From Spirochaetaceae bacterium (lineage in GTDB: Bacteria; Spirochaetota; Spirochaetia; Treponematales; Breznakiellaceae), in contig JAITAE010000233.1 of the NCBI GenBank assembly GCA_031284295.1, positions 1 to 5,129 on the forward strand: a stretch of 5,129 nucleotides of DNA, read 5' to 3'. The notes beneath the pieces are model-generated. The model made no database searches and was not told the DNA's origin. It saw nothing but the letters and a program-made list of their open reading frames with translations. The translations under genes and the position numbers were made by a program. Below are positions 1 to 5,117 of the stretch, piece by piece; the stretch's first letter is position 1, and every line of letters begins with the position of its first letter.

Positions 1-111
1 GGCGTCAAGCTGCTTGTAGGCGAAAAATCCCGCGGCGCCAGCAAACAACGATGAAACGGCATAAAATATCACGGCAATCCATAACGCGGCAAGGTACTTT
101 AACATTTGCAT
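1..111 (-). CDS. N-terminus of a membrane-anchored protein, possibly septum formation initiator (FtsB/DivIC-like); partial at left edge
   Basis: An open frame of exactly 37 codons runs from an ATG at 109-111 off the left edge. The visible protein begins MQMLKYLAALWIAVIFYAV and continues SSLFAGAAGFFAYKQLDA. It has one lysine near the start, then a hydrophobic span of roughly residues 6-33, then a polar segment (YKQLDA). This is the layout of a single-pass bitopic protein. A short N-tail, one membrane helix and an onset of the type AYKQL(D/E)A are reminiscent of FtsB/DivIC-type septum formation initiators, in which a periplasmic coiled coil follows. That family call is inference from pattern memory, because the coiled coil lies outside the window. 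Two starts are possible, ATG at 111 or ATG at 105. An AGG about 10 nt upstream suits the second better. It lies about 100 nt after the broken lipoprotein gene on the same strand. It could also be an unrelated signal-anchor protein. Confidence 0.5.
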   Translation of the reverse strand, partial: MQMLKYLAALWIAVIFYAVSSLFAGAAGFFAYKQLDA

Positions 112-211
112 CTTGCCTGATTATCGGAATCACGGAAACGTAAATTAAGGGAACCGCGTTAGATGCCCGTCCTGTTTTGAAGGCGCAGGCAACCGGGATG
201 AACGCGCAGAT

Positions 212-611
212 TCAGGGCGCATCCAACAACAAGGGAAAATCGTTACAAGTCATAAGATCTTTTTGCGTAAGAATGATTGGAATAGTAGCTCCGGTTTCAG
301 GAGGATCAGTTATATCTTTGGGTTTAGCCAAAGGTGTTATTATACAGGGGCAACTGATGCTAAAGCTGCTACAGTCGGAGCTTTCATTGCAAAGACATTT
401 GGCGTTTGGGCCCCCTGCCATCAAAAACTGTAAGCTGAACCCATCGCCGGGCATGTACGAATTGCTCAAAACCAGTATCCAGCTAAAGCCGGCTGACGTT
501 AAACCGTACACATCCGCGGGAGTTCCAATACTGGTGGCAGTTACAGTACCGACGGTATAATTCTCAATATCATTGGTGTTAAGGTTGATAATGTATATCG
601 GGGGGGGGGGG
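212..611 (-). pseudogene. C-terminal, Cys-rich fragment of the interrupted lipoprotein
   Basis: The frame is open from the C12 run to TGA at 212-214. It begins IYIINLNTNDIENYTVGTV and continues through a hydrophobic strand (FSWILVLSNSY) to a segment with cysteines clustered as KCLCNESSDC and SISCPC. A shorter reading from GTG at 511 (99 aa) is possible, but there is no ribosome binding site or export signal there, so it is best read as the last third of the 321-aa protein. The cysteines could form disulfides in the periplasm or on the surface; that is inference. The last residues are LLLDAP. Confidence 0.55.
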
Positions 612-807
612 TACCTGGTATGTCGGGTATCTGTAGGCCGTCCGGATCATACCCTATCATAAGAGTTACATTATCGTTTATAACCAGTATTTCTTCGTCG
701 TCGGACGGTGGAATTGTCTTGCCGGCAATAACACAGTAACGTGATTTCAACAGGCTAATTACGATTTCGTCTGACGCGAAATTTTCACCTAGGCTATCTA
801 ACTCACC
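541..807 (-). pseudogene. middle fragment of the interrupted lipoprotein
   Basis: This frame has no good start of its own; the first usable codon would be a TTG at 750 with no ribosome binding site. It is open upstream through GELDSLGENFASDEI to the A4 run, which argues that it is a continuation of the preceding frame and not a separate gene. It carries hydrophobic strands (EIVISLL, RYCVIAGKT, EEILVINDNVTLMIGYD) and then a proline-rich turn, IPDIPGTPPP, coded by the C12 run. In the current sequence, reading past the C12 run gives an unnatural tail of about 20 residues before TAA at 541-543. The good protein character switches to another frame exactly at the run. Confidence 0.6.
600..611. repeat. 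G12/C12 homopolymer tract inside a lipoprotein gene
   Basis: Twelve consecutive G on the plus strand, hence C12 in the coding (minus) strand. It lies exactly where the protein-like reading switches frame. The gene would be in frame with C13 or C10. With C12 it terminates about 20 codons later. Tracts of this length are prone to slipped-strand mispairing during replication and to polymerase or ribosome slippage. Poly-G tracts are an established phase-variation device in Treponema pallidum and other pathogens. They are also a classic site of sequencing error. Confidence 0.9.
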
Positions 808-1175
808 TTTTGGGTGAATTCCACCACATATCTTAAACCTTCTTCTTTTTTTGATTTCGGTGGAAGGGTGATTTTGTATTCGTTACTGTCAGGTACACAA
901 TCGGCAGACCCTCCTATCTGGTTGTTGTCGCTATCCACGACAAAGACACATACAGGGTCATAAGATTTCTTTATAGTATCTGAAATATCAAGCGTCACCC
1001 AAAACGATCTGCCAAGGACGACGCCTACAGCTTCGTCTACCGCAACTAGACCGTCCGCCCCCGGACTAAAGCAACCTGCACCTGTCAGCAACATCATGCC
1101 GGCCATGATTATAGCCGGCATATTTCCACATAACCCCGCCGTCATCTTGCCCCGCGTACAGATATCTCTTTTCAT
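798..1175 (-). CDS. putative lipoprotein, N-terminal fragment (125 aa)
   Basis: This is the 5' part of the interrupted gene and the only part with its own export signal. The protein starts MKRDICTRGKM, followed by a hydrophobic stretch (about residues 19-33) ending LLTGAGC, with Cys35 as the probable lipid-attachment site. The box is loose (G-A-G-C) but acceptable under relaxed spirochaetal-type rules. After the cysteine come alternating hydrophobic/polar stretches (SFWVTLDIS, VCVFVVDSD, YKITLPP, LRYVVEF), which suggest a beta-sandwich of Ig-like type. No known domain is recognised. If translated as it stands, it ends with VS-stop just after the A4 run and would be a truncated 91-residue mature lipoprotein. 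No Shine-Dalgarno motif is visible before the ATG at 1175. The in-frame ATGs at codons 11 and 19 are alternative starts, but they would lose the positive n-region. Confidence 0.6.
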   Translation of the reverse strand: MKRDICTRGKMTAGLCGNMPAIIMAGMMLLTGAGCFSPGADGLVAVDEAVGVVLGRSFWVTLDISDTIKKSYDPVCVFVVDSDNNQIGGSADCVPDSNEYKITLPPKSKKEEGLRYVVEFTQKVS

Positions 1176-1181
1176 AGCAAC

Positions 1182-1187
1182 AATATA
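1182..1187 (-). promoter_or_regulatory. possible -10 element giving a leaderless transcript
   Basis: On the minus strand TATATT sits 6 nt upstream of the ATG at 1175 (TATATT, GTTGCT, ATG), so transcription would begin at or within a base or two of the start codon. No Shine-Dalgarno sequence is present in the same interval, which fits a leaderless message. No convincing -35 hexamer is seen at the usual spacing (the region is the GTGTCG repeat). AT-rich chance occurrence is possible. Confidence 0.3.
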
Positions 1188-1204
1188 ATCACAAATGCCG
1201 GTGA

Positions 1205-1222
1205 GTGTCGGTGTCGGTGTCG
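1205..1222. repeat. (GTGTCG)3 hexamer microrepeat
   Basis: Three perfect head-to-tail copies of GTGTCG lie in the intergenic region, 30-47 nt upstream of the start of the interrupted lipoprotein gene. They occupy the place where a -35 element would fall for the TATATT at 1182-1187. Copy-number change would alter promoter spacing by 6 bp per unit; that regulatory role is inference. Confidence 0.75.
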
Positions 1223-1275
1223 GGCGGCGGTTTGTTTGTACCGGGATTTGCCGGGTTCAAGTTGCCTTGCTTGTC

Positions 1276-1298
1276 ATTCCAGTGCTTGACACTGGAAT
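1276..1298. repeat. 9-bp-stem palindrome, possibly a dispersed repeat or weak terminator
   Basis: ATTCCAGTG (1276-1284) pairs perfectly with CACTGGAAT (1290-1298) around a 5-nt loop, CTTGA. The wider context, GTCATTCC ... GGAATCCA, is the form of hairpin repeats scattered in many bacterial genomes. It starts 37 nt after the stop codon of the 1335-1889 gene. It could attenuate or terminate the operon transcript or protect its 3' end, but no T-run follows the stem on the minus strand, so it is not a canonical intrinsic terminator. Confidence 0.6.
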
Positions 1299-1334
1299 CC
1301 AACGGGGAAAATGCGTACTTTAATCAGTGCTTAC

Positions 1335-1889
1335 TTAGTAGAAGCGTTCGTATGGGGTAAAAGTTGAGTTTACGGAATCGCTGCCGCCGCTGAGTTTTTG
1401 CGGATCTTCAAAGATTATATCCTCGGCCTTCCATGTACCGGCTACGCTGCGTATGTAAAGTTCCCCGGATAGTTCCTTTTCACTGCCGATGAATCTGAAC
1501 AGAAACGAGACGCTGCCGTCCGGTTCGTCCCGCCCGCCGCCGATGCGGACCTTGCGCGGCTCCGCTTCGCCCACTTTCGCTATAGCCTCGCCCAGCAAAT
1601 CGGGGCCAAGGTCCTTCAGCGTGTCCGCCTTGTCATTCAGCCGCATCAGATCGCGCAAAATCCCGCGTGCATAGGTGTTTGCGGCGGCAGACACTTCGCC
1701 GGCGCCAAGCTGCCCGATAACGGCGTCGAAAGGATATGCCCACTCAGTTTCACGAGTCGGCCGTATCAAAATCTCCGGAACAACGCCGCTGAACGAAGAC
1801 GTTTCGCTGTTTTGCGCAAAACCAGGACTCGCGACCAGCAACACGACGAGCAGTAAAAACCTAATTCGCTTTTTCCTGAATACTTCCAC
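1335..1889 (-). CDS. exported protein of unknown function (184 aa)
   Basis: The protein has a textbook Sec signal peptide: basic n-region RKKRIR (residues 5-10), hydrophobic core FLLLVVLLVA, and a likely signal peptidase I site after Ala25 (SPGFA-QNS). There is no lipobox cysteine, unlike its three upstream neighbours, so the mature protein of about 159 residues should be soluble in the periplasm or loosely bound. A helical middle (about residues 60-110) is followed by a beta-rich part with SVSFLFRFIG, GELYIRS and GTWKAEDIIFED, and the protein ends TPYERFY. The pattern of paired strands closing on G-T-W-x-x-E-D recalls small NTF2-like or lipoprotein domains, but I do not recognise a family. 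The start is GTG at 1887-1889; an in-frame TGA lies 7-9 nt upstream, so no longer form exists. No clear ribosome binding site is seen, and it lies 22 nt after the LPP20-family stop, suggesting translation by read-on from that gene in one operon. Confidence 0.8.
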   Translation of the reverse strand: MEVFRKKRIRFLLLVVLLVASPGFAQNSETSSFSGVVPEILIRPTRETEWAYPFDAVIGQLGAGEVSAAANTYARGILRDLMRLNDKADTLKDLGPDLLGEAIAKVGEAEPRKVRIGGGRDEPDGSVSFLFRFIGSEKELSGELYIRSVAGTWKAEDIIFEDPQKLSGGSDSVNSTFTPYERFY

Positions 1890-1911
1890 CGTAAATCAGT
1901 ATCCGTAGCGG

Positions 1912-3105
1912 CTATCTGAGGAGGTTCGTTGAAAAAAAGTCATCAAAAACCCGCTCAAACTCTGATTCGATTTTTTTCGAGGCTGAGTTTACCGCGCGTA
2001 TTTCGGCTTCGTTCATCGCGGTGTGTCCCTCACGCCCGCTGATGTTGTACGGTGACAGTCGGCTGCCGTTGGTCGTATCCGTCAGGTAAGCATCGATATT
2101 GTAGCGGCAAAATTGATACTGATTGCCAGGAAGATTAGCGCTGTCCAGAGTCAACACAGCGTTCAAAACATAGCGGTTGTTTGTCCCTCCGCTCTTGAAG
2201 CCGATCCTGCCAAGCGCTACGGCAAACGCGTTCCCTATCCGGTTCTGCCTGTCCCCCTCAACCTTTACCGCTATCGGTATTGTGCGCGCAACTTTTGCCG
2301 CTTCCAGCCGGTAATCGCCGCCGCCTTTTATTTCGGACAGACTGAGTCCGGCAGGAGTGGCGCCAAGAACGGAAAGCAGGCTGGCGTACAGTTTGTTCGT
2401 GTCGGCAACCGTAGCGGCAAGCCGGTAGCGCGAAAAGGCTTCAAGGCTGGTTTTTTCAGTGTCAGGGATGCTTGTAATCTCGTTTATCAGGCGCTGGTTA
2501 CCGCGTATCAGATCGGCGTACAGCGCGGCGGCCTTCCGCTTTTCCAGCACGGCGACCGCCGACCACGACCTGTCCGCACTGTTCTGCCATACATCGGCAA
2601 TCTCGGCCCCTATAAGGCTATCCATCTCGGACGATGTTTTTACGGCCTCGCGCACGGCGTTATTTTCAGAGACATTTATGGAACCGTTGTTTACGGCCTC
2701 GCTGTAGTTGGTGATACTTGAAATTTCGGCCTGTATCGACTGCCCAAAGACGGCGGTCAATGATACGAGCGCGTTACGCTCCGCCGCGGTACGGTTTTCG
2801 CCGTAACCAACCGCCGCAACGTAAGCATCCTGGTCATAAACGCTGTACGGCGACGAAACCCAGCCCGGTTCCGCCCGCGCGGCAGCCGCCTGGGGTGCGG
2901 CTGCCTGCGGCAAGTCCGCCGGCGGGCTTGCCGTTCGTCCACCACTGTTCATCGCGTCAATCGCCTGATACGCGGGCGCCCTGGAATCCGCAAGCGGCGA
3001 GCCGCTTGCGGCCGGTTTTGGCGAACTGGCGCAGCCGGCCAGAATGGCGCAGCCGGCCAGAATGACACATTTACGTCCATCGCCAAAAATATTTACTTTA
3101 AACAT
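1912..3105 (-). CDS. LPP20-family lipoprotein (397 aa)
   Basis: This is a lipoprotein with a short leader and two successive lipoboxes, ILAGCA ILAGCA, with candidate lipid cysteines 19 and 25. Cys25 is more likely, because it leaves a hydrophobic core of about 12 residues. A flexible Ala/Pro/Ser-rich linker (about 27-78) follows. The LPP20-type domain then opens with PGW (80-82), YVAAVGYG (95-102) and the helix AAERNA (107-112), the usual W...aVG.g...A...A pattern. The region after about residue 230 appears to be a second globular part (IPIAVKVEGDRQNRIGNAFAVAL and so on) that I cannot name. LPP20 proteins are envelope lipoproteins; family members include Helicobacter Lpp20 and Vibrio FlgP-like proteins, with no single common activity. 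Start choice: the ATG at 3103-3105 has a strong GGAGGG 3 nt upstream. It overlaps the 3' end of the COG3014-like gene by 13 nt, indicating coupled translation. Its role is probably as a partner of the upstream LpoB-like and COG3014-like proteins. Confidence 0.85.
   Translation of the reverse strand: MFKVNIFGDGRKCVILAGCAILAGCASSPKPAASGSPLADSRAPAYQAIDAMNSGGRTASPPADLPQAAAPQAAAARAEPGWVSSPYSVYDQDAYVAAVGYGENRTAAERNALVSLTAVFGQSIQAEISSITNYSEAVNNGSINVSENNAVREAVKTSSEMDSLIGAEIADVWQNSADRSWSAVAVLEKRKAAALYADLIRGNQRLINEITSIPDTEKTSLEAFSRYRLAATVADTNKLYASLLSVLGATPAGLSLSEIKGGGDYRLEAAKVARTIPIAVKVEGDRQNRIGNAFAVALGRIGFKSGGTNNRYVLNAVLTLDSANLPGNQYQFCRYNIDAYLTDTTNGSRLSPYNISGREGHTAMNEAEIRAVNSASKKIESEFERVFDDFFSTNLLR
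3027..3062. repeat. 18-bp perfect tandem duplication encoding a doubled lipobox
   Basis: TGGCGCAGCCGGCCAGAA occurs twice in a row (3027-3044 and 3045-3062). Being 18 bp, it keeps frame and duplicates six residues of the LPP20-family leader, giving ILAGCA twice. One copy would leave a single lipobox after a very short hydrophobic core; two copies give a core of normal length and a spare cysteine. Confidence 0.95.
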
Positions 3106-4445
3106 ATACCCTCCAGTAAGTTCAGCCGTCCCTTTTCGGCCTGTATTGTTCTTTCCTCGCTTTTTATTTCAGTTGCGCCCGCATAGTAGTGTATCGTAAT
3201 GTTGTGGGTACCGGGCTCAAGATTGACCGCCCCTATCCATGCCTTTGCGGGAAGGTAGCGCTCCATCCTGATATCGGCGCGTTCCGTCGCGTCAAATGTA
3301 ATCTTGGCTGCCAGGGCCGTCAGGGTCCCGACAGATTCACTGCCGCTGGACTGCGCGGCGGCTTCCGCGATCGCGTACACGGACGTATACTTGATGATGG
3401 TGCGTATCAACGTTTTCAAAAAAACACTGTTATACTTTGCGTTATACGTTTCCTGCACCGCCGTGCCGATATCTTCCAGCAGTTCAAGTCTTATTTTTTC
3501 GCCGCCGGTTACAAGTTCTATCGAAGTAACCGTATCGGCGCGGGGATCGAGTTCGGGAAGTCGTAGATGCGCCATATCCAAGCCGTATTGAAAAGGCAGT
3601 ATGAACGCGATATCTTTTTCTTTTTTGATTGGCGAAAGACCTGTAAAGCACAAAAGGTTGACACGCGCCTCATTTTCTGGGATTTGCAGTTCTTCCGCCG
3701 TTTCGCTGCCCTCCTCGCCCGACAGGGCCAGGCTGGCCGGAATCGGGCTTCGGTAAACGTTGGGCGCCGTGATAAATGCGTCTTTTAACTGTAACAAATT
3801 TATGCGGGCATCGTCATAAGCGCCGTCCGCGCGGTAAAAAAGAGCGCCCAGGTAGTCGGCAAGCGCGGAATTGTTGAAATTTACGGGCTTTTCAGCCGGC
3901 AGCTTCACGCCGGAAAGGTTGTTTTTGTACTTTTCCTTCATTGCCCGGTTTGTTTTTTCGTATTCCTGCGCCAGTACGCGGAGTTTTTCGTTTGTCTTGC
4001 GTACTTCTACAAGAGCGTCCTCGGTGCTGCCCATGTAGTAATAATTCAGCGCGTTAAAAACATTCAGATATATATTTTCGTAATCTTCGCCCGCATAGTC
4101 TTTTACGTTGTCGTTCAGTATGTACGACGCGATTCCCTCGCTGACGCTTTTTGTGAACGCATCCTCTATCGAACGTTCCGCCTGTCCCAAATCCTTCGTT
4201 GATTCCATATACATATCCGCGTAATGCGCAAGAAGTCCTCTGTCCAAATACAGCAGTATATCATTCTTTTTGGGATATATTTGTTTTTTGCTTTTCTGCG
4301 CCTTGTCGATAATTTCGACGCCTTTTTCGAATGTTGAAGCCTGCACAGCCTTGTCAATGTTGCCGTAAGCGCGCCCGTCCGTCGCACACGATACGATCTG
4401 TGGAATAAGAAGAACTAAAAGGACGGGCGTAAAATGGTGTTTCAT
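3093..4445 (-). CDS. COG3014-family lipoprotein with TPR-like N-terminal region (450 aa)
   Basis: The signal peptide is KHHFTPVLLVLLIPQ followed by lipobox IVSC, with Cys20 lipidated and Ala at +2. The N-terminal half is helical and repeat-like: FEKGVEIIDKA (39-49), DILLYLDRGLLAHYADMY (62-79) and STKDLGQAE (82-90), then the segment GEDYENIYLNVFNALNYYYMG (119-139) followed by EDALVEVRK (142-150). These match what I know of the COG3014 pattern (aromatic-rich Y.gedyE....n.f.AlnY, then AlvEvRk). The C-terminal part contains an Ala-rich segment and ends in a small beta domain with RADIR, RYLPAKAWIGAV (396-407) and LEPGTHNITIHYY. The family has no established biochemical activity that I know of; a scaffold-type role through TPR-like repeats is inference. 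Start: the ATG at 4443-4445 overlaps the stop of the LpoB-like gene as ATGA. There is no clear Shine-Dalgarno, so expression probably depends on termination-reinitiation from the upstream gene. Confidence 0.85.
   Translation of the reverse strand: MKHHFTPVLLVLLIPQIVSCATDGRAYGNIDKAVQASTFEKGVEIIDKAQKSKKQIYPKKNDILLYLDRGLLAHYADMYMESTKDLGQAERSIEDAFTKSVSEGIASYILNDNVKDYAGEDYENIYLNVFNALNYYYMGSTEDALVEVRKTNEKLRVLAQEYEKTNRAMKEKYKNNLSGVKLPAEKPVNFNNSALADYLGALFYRADGAYDDARINLLQLKDAFITAPNVYRSPIPASLALSGEEGSETAEELQIPENEARVNLLCFTGLSPIKKEKDIAFILPFQYGLDMAHLRLPELDPRADTVTSIELVTGGEKIRLELLEDIGTAVQETYNAKYNSVFLKTLIRTIIKYTSVYAIAEAAAQSSGSESVGTLTALAAKITFDATERADIRMERYLPAKAWIGAVNLEPGTHNITIHYYAGATEIKSEERTIQAEKGRLNLLEGICLK
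3109..3114 (-). promoter_or_regulatory. ribosome binding site of the LPP20-family gene
   Basis: GGAGGG on the minus strand, 3 nt before the ATG at 3105. It lies inside the last codons of the upstream COG3014-like gene (coding the LEG of LLEGICLK). It is the strongest Shine-Dalgarno in the window and fixes the start. Confidence 0.8.
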
Positions 4446-5077
4446 GGTTTGAAAGCGGAACGTTTAATGTTTTTGCGTACGGTTTCTGTGCCCTCCCAGA
4501 GTATTCTGTTGGTTTCCATGTTGGTCAATGTAGCTTTGACATAGTATGTCCGTGTTGTCGCGTTGCCGGCGCTGTCAACAATAGAGCGGACTTCCCCGGT
4601 GAACGCGAGGGCCGCGCCGGTCTCGTTGCCCATGGTCGACGCGGTATCTTCGCTCGCGTTGTTGTTGTTCTGGTCGGCGCGTTCGGCGCGTATCGCGCTG
4701 CGGGCGTCCCCGCCTTCCACAAAGTCCAGCCTGCCGCTGTTGATTATGCTTGCGCGCATATTGTTCGAAACGATTTGCATATCAATATGCTCGCTTGAAG
4801 CATTCTTGAACGGTAAAACAATTGCCGCCGGCGGCTCGCCCTTGTGGTTTTGAGCGAACAAATTCACAAATCTGTCAACACTGTTTGACTCAAGGCAGCC
4901 CTCTATCAGTTTGTTGCAGACTTGCTGGACATCGTTATCATCCCAGAACCCGCTTAAATCCGCCTGCTGTTCAACGCGCGTTACTTTTGGCGCGGAACCG
5001 CACGAGGCAAACACGATTACAAAAACCGCCGCCGTGATCTGTTTAAGGTATAAATTTTTTACGGAAAAATTATTCAT
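4442..5077 (-). CDS. lpoB: LpoB-like penicillin-binding-protein-activator lipoprotein (211 aa)
   Basis: The leader is KNLYLKQITAAVFVIVFASC with lipobox FASC and lipidated Cys26, Gly at +2. The mature part has the LpoB-type sequence pattern of non-enterobacterial members: DLSGFWDDNDV (40-50), KGEPPAAIVLPFKN (79-92), SSEHIDMQIV (94-103), NNMRASIINSGRLDFVE (105-121), a polar NNNN stretch, then a region with TGAALAFTGEV, TYYVKATLTN and RILWEGTETVRKNI at the C-terminus. In Escherichia coli LpoB is an outer-membrane lipoprotein that reaches through the periplasm to stimulate the peptidoglycan synthase PBP1B. That partner is not shown here, so the role is family-based inference. Unlike the E. coli protein it has no long Pro-rich tether: only about 14 residues separate Cys26 from the DLSGFW motif. 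The start ATG at 5075-5077 has AGGAG 8 nt upstream. It is the first gene of the operon. Confidence 0.85.
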   Translation of the reverse strand: MNNFSVKNLYLKQITAAVFVIVFASCGSAPKVTRVEQQADLSGFWDDNDVQQVCNKLIEGCLESNSVDRFVNLFAQNHKGEPPAAIVLPFKNASSEHIDMQIVSNNMRASIINSGRLDFVEGGDARSAIRAERADQNNNNASEDTASTMGNETGAALAFTGEVRSIVDSAGNATTRTYYVKATLTNMETNRILWEGTETVRKNIKRSAFKP

Positions 5078-5085
5078 TAATAGCG

Positions 5086-5090
5086 CTCCT
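5086..5090 (-). promoter_or_regulatory. ribosome binding site of the LpoB-like gene
   Basis: AGGAG on the minus strand with an 8-nt spacer to the ATG at 5077; it supports this start over internal ones. Confidence 0.8.
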
Positions 5091-5111
5091 ATCGAATTTT
5101 TTACATTTCAA

Positions 5112-5117
5112 ACTATA
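5112..5117 (-). promoter_or_regulatory. possible -10 element of the four-gene lipoprotein operon
   Basis: TATAGT on the minus strand, 34 nt upstream of the LpoB-like ATG, in AT-rich DNA. A -35 hexamer at normal spacing would lie beyond the right edge, so the promoter cannot be confirmed here. Confidence 0.3.

Larger units (their letters stand above)
212..1175 (-). pseudogene. lipoprotein gene split by two homopolymer frameshifts (phase-variable gene, pseudogene or assembly error)
   Basis: Three consecutive minus-strand frames read as one protein. The N-terminal frame (from ATG at 1175) stops at 798-800. The middle frame is open from before that stop to the stop at 541-543. The C-terminal frame is open across the poly-C run to the TGA at 212-214. 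Adding one base to the A4 run (808-811) gives a junction reading FTQK-GELDSLGENF. Adding one base to the C12 run (600-611) gives PGTPPPP-IYIINLNTNDIE. The repaired length is 966 nt, 321 aa. The product would be a secreted lipoprotein: hydrophobic leader with candidate lipid cysteine at residue 35 (LLTGAGC), then beta-rich sequence of Ig-like appearance, then a Cys-rich C-terminal third. I do not recognise the family. GC is visibly lower than in the operon to the right. Alternatives are a true pseudogene, a contingency locus in its OFF state, or sequencing under-calls. The composite reading is well supported; its cause is open. Confidence 0.75.

Noticed and set aside
177..560. Plus-strand open frame of 127 codons opposite the C-terminal third of the interrupted lipoprotein
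   Set aside because: It has no good start codon or ribosome binding site and no recognisable motif, and the opposite strand carries a reading that continues a secreted protein in the same direction as all other genes.
798..830. Programmed -1 frameshift at the A4 run
   Set aside because: The zero-frame codons CAA-AAG do not form a proper X-XXY-YYZ slippery heptamer (the CAA anticodon would mispair on CCA), and no strong downstream stem was seen. An indel or base-call error is a simpler explanation.
1184..1189. Perfect TATAAT on the plus strand
   Set aside because: No plus-strand gene or plausible RNA follows it, and there is no -35 partner; it is likely chance in a short AT-rich stretch.
2113..2721. 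Plus-strand open frame of 202 codons inside the LPP20-family gene
   Set aside because: It lies fully antisense to a well-supported family gene. Its composition is Arg- and aromatic-biased with no domain pattern, and there is no ribosome binding site. It is a by-product of GC-rich codon use on the other strand.
2718..3065. Plus-strand Arg/Pro-rich open frame opposite the LPP20 linker and leader
   Set aside because: It is antisense to the Ala/Pro-rich linker; the Arg/Pro richness follows from GC-rich sequence read in the wrong frame.
3189..3788. Several overlapping plus-strand open frames inside the COG3014-like gene
   Set aside because: All are antisense to a gene with clear family motifs and lack starts and ribosome binding sites.
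4658..4669. (GTT)4 triplet run in the LpoB-like gene (Asn-rich stretch)
   Set aside because: It is a trinucleotide repeat, so changes would not shift frame; it encodes part of a polar loop, and four copies is unremarkable.
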